Below, piece after piece: positions 25,948 through 36,730 of a stretch of 64,000 nucleotides of DNA. Position 1 is the first letter of the stretch. The number at the start of each line of letters is the position of its first letter. A program made the translations under genes and the position numbers. Source of the stretch: Sphingomonadales bacterium Ga0077559 (GTDB lineage Bacteria; Pseudomonadota; Alphaproteobacteria; Sphingomonadales; Sphingomonadaceae); NCBI GenBank assembly GCA_001464315.1, contig LNFK01000078.1, forward strand, positions 1 through 64,000, written 5' to 3'. The notes under the pieces are model-generated. The model worked only from the letters and a program-made list of their open reading frames with translations. It had not been told where the DNA came from and did no database searches.

Positions 25948-28209
25948 CTATTCAGCGACGCCCGCCGCCGCCAACACCGCCAATGTCACCAGATCGCTGG
26001 TGCTTGACGCCATTGTCGCTACCTGCACCTGACGCTCGATACCTATCAACATTGGTCCAATGACCTGATCCCCACCAAGCTCGCGTAGCAGCTTTGCCGA
26101 AAGATTGGCCGACTGAAGTCCTGGCATGATCAAAACATTTGCTGGGCCCGACAGACGGCAGAACGGATAATTCTTCATCAGTGCAGGGTTCAGCGCGACG
26201 TCGGGCGGCATGTCGCCTTCATATTCAAAATCGGGCTTATGCGCGTCGAGCAACGCCACCGCATCGCGGATATTGTTTAGCCAGGTGCCTGCCGGATTGC
26301 CAAAGGTTGAAAAGGACAGAAATGCAACGCGCGGCACATGCCCCATCCGGCGCGCGACCGCGGCGGTCTTTTCGGCGATATGCGCAAGTTCCTCGGCGCT
26401 CGGCCGTTCGTTGACCGTTGTATCTGCGATAAAGACGGTATGCGTCTTGCCGACCATGACGTGGATGCCGAAGGGAATTTCGCCCTTTTTCGGGTCAAGC
26501 ACGCGGCGCAATTCGACCAAGGTCTGGCTGAAGGTGCGGGTCACGCCAGTGATCATCGCATCCGCCTGATCCATTTTCAGCAGCAGTGCGCCAAAGATAT
26601 TCCGGTCGCGATTGACCATCCGCTGGACGTCGCGGCGCAGATAGCCGCGGCGCTGCAACCGCAGATAGAGCTTGTCGACCATCCGTTCGATCAGCGGACT
26701 TTGAACGCTATTGTGGATTTCATATTCGTCAGGATCAGCGCCGAGTTCGCGCAGCTTTTCAACGACCTTGGCATCGCGGCCAATAAGCACGGGCACGCCA
26801 TAGCCATCCTGCTTGAATTGCACTGCCGCGCGCAACACGACATCTTCTTCGGCCTCTGCAAATATGACACGTTTCGGTTTGGCGCGTGCGGCCTCATATA
26901 CTTGAGTGAGTACCGACGTCGTCGGGTTCAGTCGAGCGCGCAACTCGGCGCGATAGGCGAACATGTCGGTAATCGGCTTTTGCGCAACGCCCGAATCCAT
27001 TGCCGCTTTGGCGACGGCGGAGGCTACGATTTCCATCAGGCGGGGGTCGAACGGCGAAGGAATGATATAATCACGGCCGAATTTATGGACGAGCCCGCCA
27101 TAAGCCGCCGCGACTTCTTCAGGCACCGTTTCGCGCGCCAGCTGCGCCAGTGCATTGGCTGCGGCGATCTTCATCGGTTCGTTGATCGTTGTCGCCCGCA
27201 CATCGAGCGCGCCGCGAAACAGAAAGGGGAAGCACAGGACATTGTTGACCTGATTGGGAAAGTCCGACCGTCCCGTCGCAATGATCGCATCGGGCCGTGC
27301 GGCGCGCGCAACCGGCGGCGAGATTTCAGGATCGGGATTGGCCATTGCGAAGATGATCGGCTCGGGTGCCATCGCCTTGACCATATCGGCGCTCAGCGCG
27401 TTGGCCGCAGACAGGCCGAGGAACACATCAGCACCGACGATGGCTTCGGATAAATGCCGCGCTTCGGTTTTGGCGGCATGTGCGGACTTCCACTGGTCCA
27501 TGCCTTCGGTGCGGCCCTGATAGATTACCCCGCTGCGGTCGCACATGATGACATTGTCATGCGGTACGCCCATCGCTTTGATGAGTTCGGTGCAAGCAAT
27601 TGCTGCGGCGCCTGCGCCGTTGCAGACGACCTTGATATCTTTGAGCGAACGTCCCGTCAGATCGCAGGCGTTGATCAGGCCTGCGGCGGCGATGATCGCC
27701 GTACCGTGCTGGTCGTCGTGAAAGACCGGAATGTTCATCCGCTCGCGCAACGTCTGCTCGATAATGAAACAGGATGGCGCGGCGATGTCTTCGAGATTGA
27801 TGCCGCCAAAGGTCGGCTCGAGCAATTCGACCGCGTCGATAAACCGGTCGACATCCTCGGTTTTGACCTCGATGTCGATACTGTCGACATCGGCGAAGCG
27901 TTTGAACAGGACTGCCTTGCCCTCCATCACTGGCTTGGATGCCAGCGCGCCAAGATTGCCCATGCCGAGGATGGCGGTGCCATTGGAAATCACCGCGACC
28001 AGATTGCCCTTGGCGGTGTAGTCATAGGCGGTCGAAGGATCGTCGAATATCGCCTGCACCGGAACCGCGACGCCGGGCGAATAGGCAAGGCTCAAGTCAC
28101 GCTGCGTCGCCATCGGTTTGGTCGCGACAATTTCGATCTTGCCGGGGCGTCCCTGCGAATGAAAATCCAAGGCTTCCTGCGCGGTGAATTGGACGTCGCT
28201 ATCGCTCAT
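25948..28209 (-). CDS. maeB: NADP-dependent malic enzyme with C-terminal phosphotransacetylase-like domain
   Basis: This 753-residue fusion has a malic enzyme part (about 1-430) that oxidatively decarboxylates malate to pyruvate. It contains [24 protein letters not shown], the metal-binding [13 protein letters not shown], and [13 protein letters not shown]. The phosphotransacetylase-like part (about 430-753) is a known non-catalytic regulatory domain in MaeB that senses acetyl-CoA. The length matches E. coli MaeB. It is divergent from mutS across a 103-bp gap. Confidence 0.96.
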   Translation of the reverse strand: MSDSDVQFTAQEALDFHSQGRPGKIEIVATKPMATQRDLSLAYSPGVAVPVQAIFDDPSTAYDYTAKGNLVAVISNGTAILGMGNLGALASKPVMEGKAVLFKRFADVDSIDIEVKTEDVDRFIDAVELLEPTFGGINLEDIAAPSCFIIEQTLRERMNIPVFHDDQHGTAIIAAAGLINACDLTGRSLKDIKVVCNGAGAAAIACTELIKAMGVPHDNVIMCDRSGVIYQGRTEGMDQWKSAHAAKTEARHLSEAIVGADVFLGLSAANALSADMVKAMAPEPIIFAMANPDPEISPPVARAARPDAIIATGRSDFPNQVNNVLCFPFLFRGALDVRATTINEPMKIAAANALAQLARETVPEEVAAAYGGLVHKFGRDYIIPSPFDPRLMEIVASAVAKAAMDSGVAQKPITDMFAYRAELRARLNPTTSVLTQVYEAARAKPKRVIFAEAEEDVVLRAAVQFKQDGYGVPVLIGRDAKVVEKLRELGADPDEYEIHNSVQSPLIERMVDKLYLRLQRRGYLRRDVQRMVNRDRNIFGALLLKMDQADAMITGVTRTFSQTLVELRRVLDPKKGEIPFGIHVMVGKTHTVFIADTTVNERPSAEELAHIAEKTAAVARRMGHVPRVAFLSFSTFGNPAGTWLNNIRDAVALLDAHKPDFEYEGDMPPDVALNPALMKNYPFCRLSGPANVLIMPGLQSANLSAKLLRELGGDQVIGPMLIGIERQVQVATMASSTSDLVTLAVLAAAGVAE

Positions 28210-28312
28210 TTTTGGCCCTGACCAGTTATCATCAACTTATCCGGCCCTAACGTGGGTATGACGCTAGGGCAAGCATTGCCCCGCCCGATATCGTTCGCTA
28301 ACGCAATCACCT

Positions 28313-30919
28313 ATGGCGGGGGACGGCAAACCGACACCAATGATGGTGCAATATTTAGGCTTGAAGGCCAAGGCAGGCGACTGCCTTTTATTCTACCGCA
28401 TGGGCGATTTTTTCGAGCTGTTTTTTGATGATGCGCGCGCGGCAGCAGCGACGCTCGATATTGCGCTGACGTCGCGCGGTGAGCATGACGGCAAGCCAAT
28501 CCCGATGTGCGGCGTGCCGGTGCACAGCGCCGAAGGATATCTCGCGCGGCTGATCAAAGGCGGCCACCGCGTCGCGATTGCCGAGCAGACCGAAAGTCCT
28601 GAAGTCGCCAAAGCACGCGGCGGATCGAAGACGTTGGTCGCGCGTGATATCGTGCGCTTTGTCACTGCCGGTACGCTGACCGAGGATAGCCTGCTCGATA
28701 GCTGGGCATTGAACATGCTGGTGGCGGTAGCTCCGGTGGGTGATGCCATTGGCCTGGCGGCGGCGGATATCTCGACCGGACATTTCGAACTGGTCACGGT
28801 CAAGCCCGACGCGTTGGAGGCCGAGCTTGCGCGGCTGTCAGCGAGCGAACTGGTCGTGCCGGAAGGCTTTGCCGCCGCGCCGCTCGATTCGATAACACGA
28901 CCTCGTGCCGACTTTGATAGCGCGGGCGGCGAGGCGGCGCTCAAGCACCACTTTGCGCTCGCTACAGTTGATTCAATCGGACCTTTGTCACGCGCCGAGC
29001 TGGCGGCGGCGGGCGGGATGATCACCTATCTTGCGCATGTCGGTCAGGGCAAGATGCCTTTCCTCAAGCTGCCCTTGCGGCGTGAGGTGCACGAGCATCT
29101 TCTGATCGACCAAGCGACTCGCGACAGCCTTGAAATCACCGCTGCCAGCAAAGGTGGCCGTTCTGGTTCGTTACTCGCCGAGGTCGACCGGACGATCACA
29201 GGCGCTGGCGCACGGCAATTGGCTGCCGATCTGGCGGCACCGTTGATGGATAAGGCGAAGATCGAGGCGCGATTGTCTTTGGTACAGTGGTTTCATGATA
29301 CGCCGCTGCTTCGGGATGCAGTGCGAACCGCGTTGCGCCAGTTGCCTGATGTTGCCCGCGCATTGGGCCGTGTTGTCGCTGGTCGCGGAAGCCCGCGTGA
29401 TGTTGGGCAGATTCGGGATGGTCTTGATGGCGCTCGAGCGTTGCGCGAGCGGCTTGGCGCAATGGCGGACCGGCCCGCGATGCTAGATGGACTATTGCCG
29501 ACACTCGACGGACACTGCGCAATGGTCGATCTATTCTCCATGGCACTGGTGGCATCGCCACCGACAGATACGGGCCAGGGCGGCTACATAGCCGAAGGCT
29601 ATGATGAAGCGTTAGACTCTTTGCGCTCGGCGGGACGCGACGGGCGGCAGGCGATTGCGCAGCTCGAAGCACGCTACCGCGATGCCACCGGGGTTTCGGC
29701 GCTCAAGATCCGCCACAATGCCGTTCTCGGGTATTTCGTTGAGGTTCCGGCCAAGCATGGTGATGCGCTGATGGCCCCCGGCACGGGTTTCACGCACCGG
29801 CAGACTATGGCCGGTGCTGTGCGGTTCAATTCGCCCGAACTGCACGAAGAGGCGATCCGGATTACACATGCTGGTAGCCATGCACTCGCGGCCGAAGCAG
29901 CGCATCTCGAAGAACTGATCGCTTATGTGATGGAGCGCCGTGACGCGATTGCTGCAAGCGCCGATACGCTGGCCCGGATTGATGTGGCCGCGGCTCTGGC
30001 CGAGCGCGCGGCGGAGAGCGGTTGGTGCAAGCCTTCTTTTGCCGAACATCCGTGCCTTGAAATCGAAGGTGGTCGTCATCCGGTGGTCGAAAGCGCGCTG
30101 GCGAAATCGGGTGACCGGTTCATTTCGAACGACTGCAAGCTCGCACCCGATACAAGGCTTTGGTTGGTCAGCGGCCCGAATATGGGCGGCAAGTCGACGT
30201 TTCTACGCCAGAATGCGTTGATCGTTTTGCTGGCTCAGGCGGGCAGCTATGTGCCTGCGACTTCGGCAAGACTGGGTCTGGTCGATCGCCTGTTCAGTCG
30301 AGTCGGTGCATCCGATAATCTTGCGCGTGGCCGCTCGACCTTCATGGTCGAAATGGTCGAAACCGCAGCGATCATGGCGCAGGCAACCGTGCGAAGCTTC
30401 GTCATACTGGACGAGGTCGGACGAGGCACCTCGACCTATGACGGGCTCGCAATCGCCTGGGCAGTGGTCGAAGGCATCCACGAAGCCAACCGCTGCCGCT
30501 GTTTATTCGCAACGCATTATCACGAACTGACCCGGCTTTCTGAGACTCTCGATGCGCTGTCGCTGCATCACGTCCGCGCCAAGGAATATAAGGGCGATCT
30601 GGTGTTGCTACACGAGCTTGCCGACGGCCCGGCCGACCGAAGTTATGGTATCGCGGTGGCCAAACTTGCGGGCCTGCCGCCACAGGTCGTCGCACGCGCA
30701 AAAACGGTACTTGAGAAACTCGAAAAAGGCCGCGCCGAAACCGGCGGCTTGGCCGCAGGCTTGGGTGATCTGCCCCTGTTCAGCGCCGCGCTTGATGCAG
30801 CGGAAGCCAAGGTAGATGCATTACGCGCGAAATTGACCGGGCTGGATATCGACGCGCTCAGCCCAAGGGCTGCGCTTGATTTGCTCTACGAATTGAAACG
30901 TGCTGCCGGCGAGGAGTGA
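28313..30919 (+). CDS. mutS: DNA mismatch repair protein MutS
   Basis: This 868-residue mismatch-recognition ATPase has an N-terminal mismatch-binding domain with the FYRMGDFFELFFDDA motif (Phe-x-Glu). Connector and lever domains follow, then an ATPase with Walker A GPNMGGKSTFLRQ (about residue 622) and the DEVGRGTSTYDG signature. It ends in a helix-turn-helix dimerisation part. No mutL is adjacent. The ATG at 28313 lacks a strong ribosome site but gives the family N terminus. Confidence 0.97.
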   Translation: MAGDGKPTPMMVQYLGLKAKAGDCLLFYRMGDFFELFFDDARAAAATLDIALTSRGEHDGKPIPMCGVPVHSAEGYLARLIKGGHRVAIAEQTESPEVAKARGGSKTLVARDIVRFVTAGTLTEDSLLDSWALNMLVAVAPVGDAIGLAAADISTGHFELVTVKPDALEAELARLSASELVVPEGFAAAPLDSITRPRADFDSAGGEAALKHHFALATVDSIGPLSRAELAAAGGMITYLAHVGQGKMPFLKLPLRREVHEHLLIDQATRDSLEITAASKGGRSGSLLAEVDRTITGAGARQLAADLAAPLMDKAKIEARLSLVQWFHDTPLLRDAVRTALRQLPDVARALGRVVAGRGSPRDVGQIRDGLDGARALRERLGAMADRPAMLDGLLPTLDGHCAMVDLFSMALVASPPTDTGQGGYIAEGYDEALDSLRSAGRDGRQAIAQLEARYRDATGVSALKIRHNAVLGYFVEVPAKHGDALMAPGTGFTHRQTMAGAVRFNSPELHEEAIRITHAGSHALAAEAAHLEELIAYVMERRDAIAASADTLARIDVAAALAERAAESGWCKPSFAEHPCLEIEGGRHPVVESALAKSGDRFISNDCKLAPDTRLWLVSGPNMGGKSTFLRQNALIVLLAQAGSYVPATSARLGLVDRLFSRVGASDNLARGRSTFMVEMVETAAIMAQATVRSFVILDEVGRGTSTYDGLAIAWAVVEGIHEANRCRCLFATHYHELTRLSETLDALSLHHVRAKEYKGDLVLLHELADGPADRSYGIAVAKLAGLPPQVVARAKTVLEKLEKGRAETGGLAAGLGDLPLFSAALDAAEAKVDALRAKLTGLDIDALSPRAALDLLYELKRAAGEE

Positions 30920-30925
30920 TGGAAA

Positions 30926-31232
30926 TCAGGCGTTCGACGTGATCTCATCTTCATAGATGACCATACCAAATCCAATGTCACGCGCGCTCAGCGCAGCATC
31001 TCTAAGAACGTCGTCCGAAATATCATTCATGTCTTCGGGTGCTTCTTTGCCTCGCTTTAATTCTATGAAACGCCACCCACGTTCTTGAGCTTTGGTTGTG
31101 GCCACATTTTGAGCTTCTTTTATACTGTCTGCTGGAACAAAATATCACCAAAGCATGCCTAGCTCCCGCACGTTTCGGAGCGCCGTCACCGGCAACGCCT
31201 TCAGCAAGAAACACGAATAATGATTGGCCCAT
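30926..31232 (-). pseudogene. Small gene of unknown function, interrupted by an apparent frameshift
   Basis: Reading leftwards from the ATG at 31230-31232 gives MGQSLFVFLAEGVAGDGAPKRAGARHALVIF. Near 31141-31146, at a TTTT run, the frame must shift by one base to continue VPADSIKEAQNVATTKAQERGWRFIELK and on to MVIYEDEITSNA and a stop at 30926. Joined, the two frames make one plausible protein of about 101 residues. The stretch is AT-richer than its neighbours, which suggests a foreign origin. It may be a true pseudogene, a sequencing error, or programmed shifting. I do not recognise the family. Confidence 0.5.
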
Positions 31233-31254
31233 CAAGCTACCAGCGGGCGCTAGG

Positions 31255-32517
31255 TCAGGTTAAACTGAGGAAAAGCCCCGCCAGAGCAGCACTCATCAAG
31301 TTGGATAATGACCCTGCGGCCAAGGCTTTCAAACCAAGCTTTGCTATCATCGGACGCTGGTTGGGGGCGAGGCTTCCGGTGACCGCCATCTGGATCGCGA
31401 TCGACGAGAAGTTGGCAAAACCGCACAGCGCAAACGTTACGATGCCGACCGTTGGCGCTGACAATGTTTTCAACGCGCCGAGATCGATAAAGGCCACGAA
31501 TTCGTTGAGCACAATCTTGGTGCCGAACAGGCCACCTGCCTGAATGGCTTCATTCCAAGGCACGCCAAGCAGAAACATGATCGGTGCAAAGACATAGCCG
31601 ACGATCTGCTGGAAGCTGAGCGCCGGTTGCCCGAACCACCCGCCTATCCCGCCCAATATGCCGTTGGCCAGTGCTACCAGTGCGACAAAGGCAAGCACCA
31701 TCGCGCCGACGGCGACTGCCAGCTTCACGCCGGTCTGCGCTCCCTGGGCCGCCGCCATGATGATATTGGCTGGTTTCTCTTCGTCATCGGCGACGATCAT
31801 CGGTTCATCATCGGGATGTGGATTAGGCAATGCGGGATCGCCTTCGCCTACAAGAACCGGCGGAACGTCAGGCATCATCAACTTCGCCATCAATATCCCC
31901 CCGGGTGCCGACATGAAGGCAGCAGCAAGGAGATAATCGATTCGAATGCCCATCGAAGCATAGGCCGCTAGAATCGTGCCCGCGACGCCCGCCATGCCGA
32001 CCGTCATGACGCAAAACAGTTGCTCGGGTTTGAGGCCAGCGAGATACGGCCGGATCACAAGTGGCGATTCAGACTGTCCGACGAAGATATTTGCCGCCGC
32101 ACACAGGCTTTCTACCTTCGAAATGCCGGTGACTTTCTGCAAACCACCGCCGATCCAGCGGATGACATATTGCATGAGGCCGAGATAATACAGGATCGAG
32201 ATCAAGGAAGCGAAGAAGATGATGACGGGAAGTGCCGCGATCGCAAAACTGTTGCCGCCGATTTCAGGCGACGCCAACGGACCGAAAATGAAATTTGTAC
32301 CGGCCTGTGCATAGCCCAGAAGGTTTGAGACGCCGTTCGACATCACCTGCAACACCGTTTTGCCCCAAGGCACATAGAGCACCAACGCGGCAAGGCTGGC
32401 CTGTAACGCGAAAGCCGCTCCAACAACGCGGAATTTGATCGCGCCGCGGTTTGATGACAACAAAACCGCGATGGCCAGAATCAGAACCATGCCGGCTAGG
32501 CTTAACAAAATCTGCAT
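31255..32517 (-). CDS. Concentrative nucleoside transporter, NupC family
   Basis: This 420-residue inner-membrane symporter has the CNT family layout. It shows an N-terminal membrane triplet, GSPEIGGNSFAIAALPVIIFFASL-like and SKVESLCAAANIFVGQSESPLVIRPY motifs, a hydrophilic insert (about 215-245), and a C-terminal GTKIVLNEFVAF segment. CNT proteins import nucleosides with Na+ or H+. The ATG at 32515-32517 (MQILLSLAG) has GGGAA upstream and was chosen over a longer start. It diverges from the queuosine-precursor transporter gene. Confidence 0.93.
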   Translation of the reverse strand: MQILLSLAGMVLILAIAVLLSSNRGAIKFRVVGAAFALQASLAALVLYVPWGKTVLQVMSNGVSNLLGYAQAGTNFIFGPLASPEIGGNSFAIAALPVIIFFASLISILYYLGLMQYVIRWIGGGLQKVTGISKVESLCAAANIFVGQSESPLVIRPYLAGLKPEQLFCVMTVGMAGVAGTILAAYASMGIRIDYLLAAAFMSAPGGILMAKLMMPDVPPVLVGEGDPALPNPHPDDEPMIVADDEEKPANIIMAAAQGAQTGVKLAVAVGAMVLAFVALVALANGILGGIGGWFGQPALSFQQIVGYVFAPIMFLLGVPWNEAIQAGGLFGTKIVLNEFVAFIDLGALKTLSAPTVGIVTFALCGFANFSSIAIQMAVTGSLAPNQRPMIAKLGLKALAAGSLSNLMSAALAGLFLSLT

Positions 32518-32550
32518 TGTGGTTCCCGACCCCTTGTATTTCCCTTTCAC

Positions 32551-32593
32551 CTAGCGGCAACCCAAGCCTTGCGCCAATAAAAATAGCCGCTAG
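32551..32593. promoter_or_regulatory. Inverted repeat in the NupC / YhhQ divergent promoter region
   Basis: CTAGCGGC at 32551-32558 is repeated in inverse as GCCGCTAG at 32586-32593, with 27 bases between. It lies between the two start codons and could form a hairpin or bind a regulator to two half-sites. No regulator gene is adjacent. Confidence 0.45.
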
Positions 32594-32602
32594 TCAGTCA
32601 AC

Positions 32603-33268
32603 ATGATAGACCAGACGACATCACGCCCAGCGACAGGCGCAATTCCCAGATCCTTATTCATGTTTTCGGTCATCTATGGCGGCATGGTGTGTATCGCCGG
32701 GGTCCTTGGCAACAAACAGGTGGCGTTGGGGCCATTGGCTGTTGAAGCTGGAATATTCCCCTTCCTTTTGCTGGTTATCCTGTCGAGTTCTGTCGCGGCC
32801 TTGCACGGCAAAACGGTAGCTGACCGGCTGGTGCAATACGGCTTCATTCCGCTTATCGGCTCGATCCTGCTGACATTGCTGGTCCTCGCACTTCCGGCGT
32901 CGCCAAAGATGGATGGCAAATATCTCGACGCCTTTAACACGATGATGGGGCAGACACCGCGCATATGGGTTGCGGGGATTGTCGCGTACGGGACGTCGCA
33001 ACTGCTCAACGTCTATCTGTTTGACCGGTTGAAAAACAGTGTCGGCAAATATGTCGCGCTACGCGGTGCGATTGCAGCGGTACTGTCGCAGATCGTCGAC
33101 ACTTTGCTTTTCGTGACCATCGCTTTCTACGGCATATTCCCTATAACCGAGTTGATGCTCGGGCAGATGCTCGCAAAGGTCGTGCTCAGCCTGGTCATGG
33201 TCCCGCTGTTGATCAGCTTCTTCGTCGGTCTTGGCCACCGGCTCGACGGGACGGAACCAACCGAATGA
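32603..33268 (+). CDS. Queuosine precursor transporter (YhhQ/VUT family)
   Basis: This 221-residue inner-membrane protein with about six helices belongs to the YhhQ (VUT, COG1738) family. The family imports preQ0 or preQ1 for the queuosine tRNA modification. Typical features are the N-terminal [20 protein letters not shown], then [19 protein letters not shown] and [24 protein letters not shown]. Queuosine synthesis genes are not in this window. Its last bases overlap the argB start (ATGA), suggesting coupled translation with an unrelated function. Confidence 0.9.
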   Translation: MIDQTTSRPATGAIPRSLFMFSVIYGGMVCIAGVLGNKQVALGPLAVEAGIFPFLLLVILSSSVAALHGKTVADRLVQYGFIPLIGSILLTLLVLALPASPKMDGKYLDAFNTMMGQTPRIWVAGIVAYGTSQLLNVYLFDRLKNSVGKYVALRGAIAAVLSQIVDTLLFVTIAFYGIFPITELMLGQMLAKVVLSLVMVPLLISFFVGLGHRLDGTEPTE

Positions 33269-34155
33269 CGATCAACCCGGTCAATCTCGCCAAGGCGGAA
33301 ACACTTACCGAGGCGCTGCCCTATCTGCAGCGTTATGCAGGCAAGACCTTCGTCGTCAAATATGGTGGCCATGCGATGGGCGATGCCGCGCTGGCTCAGG
33401 ACTTTGCGGCTGATATTGTTTTACTGAAGGCTGTCGGCATCAATCCGGTTGTGGTCCACGGCGGCGGGCCGCAAATTGGTGCAATGCTCAAGAAATTGGG
33501 CGTCGAGAGCGAATTTGTCGATGGCCTTCGCGTGACCGATGCCGAAACGGCCAAGGTTGCCGAAATGGTACTATCGGGTGCGATCAACAAGGAACTGGTC
33601 GGCTGGATCAACGCGGCGGGCGGCAAGGCGCTGGGTATTTCGGGCAAGGACGGCGACTTCGTTCGCGCGGCCAAGGTCCAACGCACGCAGAAAGATCCTG
33701 ACAGCAATATCGAACGCAGCATTGACCTTGGCTTTGTCGGCGAGCCGCAGCATGTCGACCGAAGCGTGATCGATACGATCAGCGGCGCGGGTATGATACC
33801 GGTGATCGCGCCGATCGGTGTTGGCGATGATGGGCATACCTATAATATCAACGCAGACACGATGGCTGGCGCGATTGCCGGTGCGCTGGGCGCTTCGCGG
33901 CTATTTTTGCTGACCGACGTTGCAGGCGTACTCGACAAGAGCGGCAAATTGCTGACCGATCTCGAACCTAAGGCAATCGCTGCATTGCAGGCGGACGGCA
34001 CGATCAGCGGCGGGATGATCCCGAAGATCGAAACCTGTGTCGCGGCTGTCGGCGCAGGCGTTGATGCAGCGGTTATTCTCGACGGCCGTGTGGCCCATGC
34101 GATGCTCATCGAAATGTTCACCGATCAGGGCGCGGGAACGCTGATTCACGCGTAG
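33265..34155 (+). CDS. argB: Acetylglutamate kinase
   Basis: This 296-residue enzyme phosphorylates N-acetylglutamate, the second step of arginine synthesis. It has the amino-acid kinase features KYGGHAMGD near residue 32, [10 protein letters not shown], a GLRVTDAET loop and a C-terminal [11 protein letters not shown]. The N-terminal helix ([18 protein letters not shown]) is typical of the arginine-sensitive hexameric form, so feedback inhibition is likely. It overlaps the upstream transporter by four bases. Confidence 0.97.
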   Translation: MTINPVNLAKAETLTEALPYLQRYAGKTFVVKYGGHAMGDAALAQDFAADIVLLKAVGINPVVVHGGGPQIGAMLKKLGVESEFVDGLRVTDAETAKVAEMVLSGAINKELVGWINAAGGKALGISGKDGDFVRAAKVQRTQKDPDSNIERSIDLGFVGEPQHVDRSVIDTISGAGMIPVIAPIGVGDDGHTYNINADTMAGAIAGALGASRLFLLTDVAGVLDKSGKLLTDLEPKAIAALQADGTISGGMIPKIETCVAAVGAGVDAAVILDGRVAHAMLIEMFTDQGAGTLIHA

Positions 34156-34226
34156 CTGTTTTATGTGGTTGATACAGCACGCCCGCTCGGCTAATCGATT
34201 GGACCTGTTCATTTCCGGAGAAATCC

Positions 34227-34529
34227 ATGCTTCTCGCGCTTATTTCGATCATCGGCTATCTGGCGACGATCCTGTCGACCGTGGTTATCGTTCAGTTCAT
34301 CCTTAGCCTGTTGCTCGCGTTCAATGTCGTCAGTCTGTCGAACAATATCGTCGCGGCGATTTGGGAAGCGCTCAATAAAATCCTAGATCCGTTTTTAAAG
34401 CCTATTCGCAAGATCATGCCAGATACCGGGATGATCGATTTTTCGCCGATGGTGCTGCTCATTGGCCTTCGCATCGTGCAGATGTTGTTGATGGGCTTGG
34501 CCAATGACATCGCTGCGGCGGGTATGTGA
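34227..34529 (+). CDS. YggT family membrane protein
   Basis: This 100-residue inner-membrane protein has two hydrophobic segments and the YggT signature: [40 protein letters not shown]. YggT relatives are linked to cell division and osmotic shock survival, with no fixed biochemical role. The ATG is preceded by TTCCGGAG. Its TGA overlaps the GTG start of folD. Confidence 0.92.
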   Translation: MLLALISIIGYLATILSTVVIVQFILSLLLAFNVVSLSNNIVAAIWEALNKILDPFLKPIRKIMPDTGMIDFSPMVLLIGLRIVQMLLMGLANDIAAAGM

Positions 34530-35422
34530 GCGCGGGAACGCTGATTGACGGCAAGGCGTTTGCCGCCGGATTGCGCCAGCGCGTAGCGGGTTCAGTCGCA
34601 AAATTTGTGGATGTGACTGGACACAAGCCCGGACTTGCCGTGATTTTGGTCGGCAATGATCCTGCCAGCCAAGTCTATGTGGGATCGAAGAAAAAAGCGA
34701 CGGTCGAGGTCGGCATGGAAAGTTTTGAGCACCGCCTACCCGAAGATGTCCCTCAATCGGATCTGATCACGCTGGTCGAGCGGCTTAACGCCGATACCGC
34801 AGTCGACGGAATATTGGTGCAATTGCCCCTTCCATCGCACATCGACGACAAGGCCGTGATTGCCGCGATCGATCCCGCCAAGGATGTCGACGGCTTCCAC
34901 GTCGTCAATGCAGGTCGGCTAGCGGTGGGCGAAGAGGCGTTTGTGCCTTGTACGCCTCTCGGCTGTCTGATGCTGCTCAAAGACCAATTGGGTGACCTCT
35001 CTGGCAAAAATGCAGTGGTGATCGGCCGGTCGAATATTGTCGGCAAGCCGATGGCGCAGCTGTTGCTGGGCGAGAATTGCACCGTCACGATTGCGCATAG
35101 CCGGACGCAGGATCTTGCTGACGTAGTCCGCCGAGCTGACATTGTTGTCGCTGCGGTCGGCCGCGCCGAAATGGTGAGGGGAGACTGGTTGAAGGACGGC
35201 GCGATTGTCATCGACGTCGGGATAAACCGCCTGGCACCAGAAGGCGGTGAGGCAAAAGGACGACTGGTTGGCGATGTTGCCTTTGACGAGGCGCTGGGCC
35301 ATGCTGGCGCGATCACGCCGGTACCGGGCGGGGTTGGTCCGATGACCATCGCCTGTCTGCTCCGCAATACAATGGTCGCCGCGAGCCGTCGCGCGGGGTT
35401 GGCCATGCCGGAAGGACTATGA
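34526..35422 (+). CDS. folD: Bifunctional methylenetetrahydrofolate dehydrogenase / cyclohydrolase
   Basis: This 298-residue FolD converts 5,10-methylene-THF to 10-formyl-THF for one-carbon metabolism. It has the catalytic YVGSKKKAT (Tyr and Lys), [25 protein letters not shown] in the NADP-binding region and [15 protein letters not shown]. The start is GTG at 34526, overlapping the yggT stop; the pair yggT-folD is common in alphaproteobacteria. Confidence 0.96.
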   Translation: MSAGTLIDGKAFAAGLRQRVAGSVAKFVDVTGHKPGLAVILVGNDPASQVYVGSKKKATVEVGMESFEHRLPEDVPQSDLITLVERLNADTAVDGILVQLPLPSHIDDKAVIAAIDPAKDVDGFHVVNAGRLAVGEEAFVPCTPLGCLMLLKDQLGDLSGKNAVVIGRSNIVGKPMAQLLLGENCTVTIAHSRTQDLADVVRRADIVVAAVGRAEMVRGDWLKDGAIVIDVGINRLAPEGGEAKGRLVGDVAFDEALGHAGAITPVPGGVGPMTIACLLRNTMVAASRRAGLAMPEGL

Positions 35423-35426
35423 CGTC

Positions 35427-36113
35427 ATGAAGCGTCTTGCAGTTGTGTCGCTCATTTTTTCCCTCGCCGCCTGCGCAGGCGGTCCGCCCGGCGGTGGTCG
35501 CAATTTTGAACCTAAACTTGCTAACCCAAGCGCTATTATTGCAGCAGAGATTAGCTTCAATCAACTGGCGCAGGAAAAAGGCCAATGGACCGCCTTCCGC
35601 GAGACCGTTGCCAAGGACGCGACGATGTTCGTGCCGCAACCGGTGATCGCCAATGAATGGCTGAAGGGCAAAGCCGACCCTCCGCAAACGGTAAAACGGC
35701 AACCGCACAAGGCGGTCATGTCGTGCGATGGCAGGACCGGCGTTACCACTGGCGCGTGGCAGCATCCCAACGGGACATTCGGCTATTTCACAACGGTGTG
35801 GCAGTTCGTTCAAAAGAACGCGCGCGGCGATGGCGACTGGAAATGGGTCGTAGATCATGCAGATGAACTGACGACGGCGCGCGAACCCAAGGAAATGATT
35901 GAAACCAAGGTCGCCAGTTGCAAGGGCAGCGCGCCTGCGGCGCTGACTGCACCGGCCGAAGGCGCAAAAATGAAATCGGGTTTTTCGCGCGATCAATCGT
36001 TGAATTACACGTGGGTGGCACAGCCCGATGGTGCGCGCACGTTGGAGGTCAAGCTCTGGAACGGGGAAGCCTCTGAAATCGTGATATTGGACCGCGTCGC
36101 GGCAAAGTCATGA
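35427..36113 (+). CDS. Predicted lipoprotein with NTF2-like domain, function unknown
   Basis: This 228-residue protein has a short signal peptide and a lipobox SLAAC (cysteine about 16). A domain beginning AAEISFNQLAQEKGQWTAFRETVAKDATMFVPQPV follows, resembling SnoaL/NTF2-like folds with a conserved WQFVQKNARGDGDWKWVVDH strand. The function is unknown. It lies 4 bp after folD and overlaps the marC-like gene by four bases, so it is probably in the same operon. Confidence 0.75.
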   Translation: MKRLAVVSLIFSLAACAGGPPGGGRNFEPKLANPSAIIAAEISFNQLAQEKGQWTAFRETVAKDATMFVPQPVIANEWLKGKADPPQTVKRQPHKAVMSCDGRTGVTTGAWQHPNGTFGYFTTVWQFVQKNARGDGDWKWVVDHADELTTAREPKEMIETKVASCKGSAPAALTAPAEGAKMKSGFSRDQSLNYTWVAQPDGARTLEVKLWNGEASEIVILDRVAAKS

Positions 36114-36730
36114 TCGACCTTTTCTTTTCGGCATTTATCACCTTTTTTGTGGTTATCGATCCGCCCGGATGCGCGCCGATTTACGCTAGCTTAACCAAAG
36201 GTGCTACCGGGGCGCAGCGCCGGAACATGGCGCTACGCGCGAGCTTTGTCGCCGCGATGATCCTGTTGGTGTTCGCGCTGTTCGGCGAGCAATTGCTGGG
36301 CGCGTTGCATATCGAGTTGAACAGTTTCCGCATCGCTGGCGGCATCATGTTGTTCCTCATCGCCATCGATATGGTCTTTGAGAAACGCACAGAGCGCCGC
36401 GAAGAACGCGCACAGAAGATAATCGACACGCCCGAGATCGAAGATGTTTCAGTATTTCCGATGGCGATGCCGATGATCGCAGGGCCCGGCTCGATTGCCT
36501 CGGTGATGCTATTGATGTCGCAAAATGACGGTATTGAGCGTGCCAGCGTTATCTTGGCGGCGCTTGGTGCGGTTCTCCTTTTGACTTTGCTGGCAATGCT
36601 GGCCGCAGGGCCAATCATGCGGGTTTTGGGTTCACAGGCCGAAGCGGTGATTACGCGATTGCTCGGGGTATTGCTCGGCGCGCTTGCAGCGCAGTTCGTG
36701 ATCGACGGGCTGCGGGCGAGTTTCGTTTAG
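36110..36730 (+). CDS. MarC family integral membrane protein
   Basis: This 206-residue inner-membrane protein with six helices belongs to the MarC/UPF0056 family. It begins with FFSAFITFFVVIDPPGCAPIYASLTKGA and has the conserved MAMPMIAGPGSIASVMLLMS. Despite the name, a role in multidrug resistance was not upheld in E. coli, and the substrate is unknown. Its TAG directly abuts the stop codon of the convergent Lon-N gene. Confidence 0.92.
   Translation: MIDLFFSAFITFFVVIDPPGCAPIYASLTKGATGAQRRNMALRASFVAAMILLVFALFGEQLLGALHIELNSFRIAGGIMLFLIAIDMVFEKRTERREERAQKIIDTPEIEDVSVFPMAMPMIAGPGSIASVMLLMSQNDGIERASVILAALGAVLLLTLLAMLAAGPIMRVLGSQAEAVITRLLGVLLGALAAQFVIDGLRASFV

Noticed and set aside
26338-27453. 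A 371-codon open frame on the forward strand opposite maeB
   Set aside because: It lies wholly antisense to a full-length malic enzyme and shows only arginine/histidine-rich low-complexity translation.
28244-28270. Short inverted repeat GCCCTA/TAGGGC between maeB and mutS
   Set aside because: Six-base arms in GC-rich DNA are likely by chance, and no promoter feature coincides with them.
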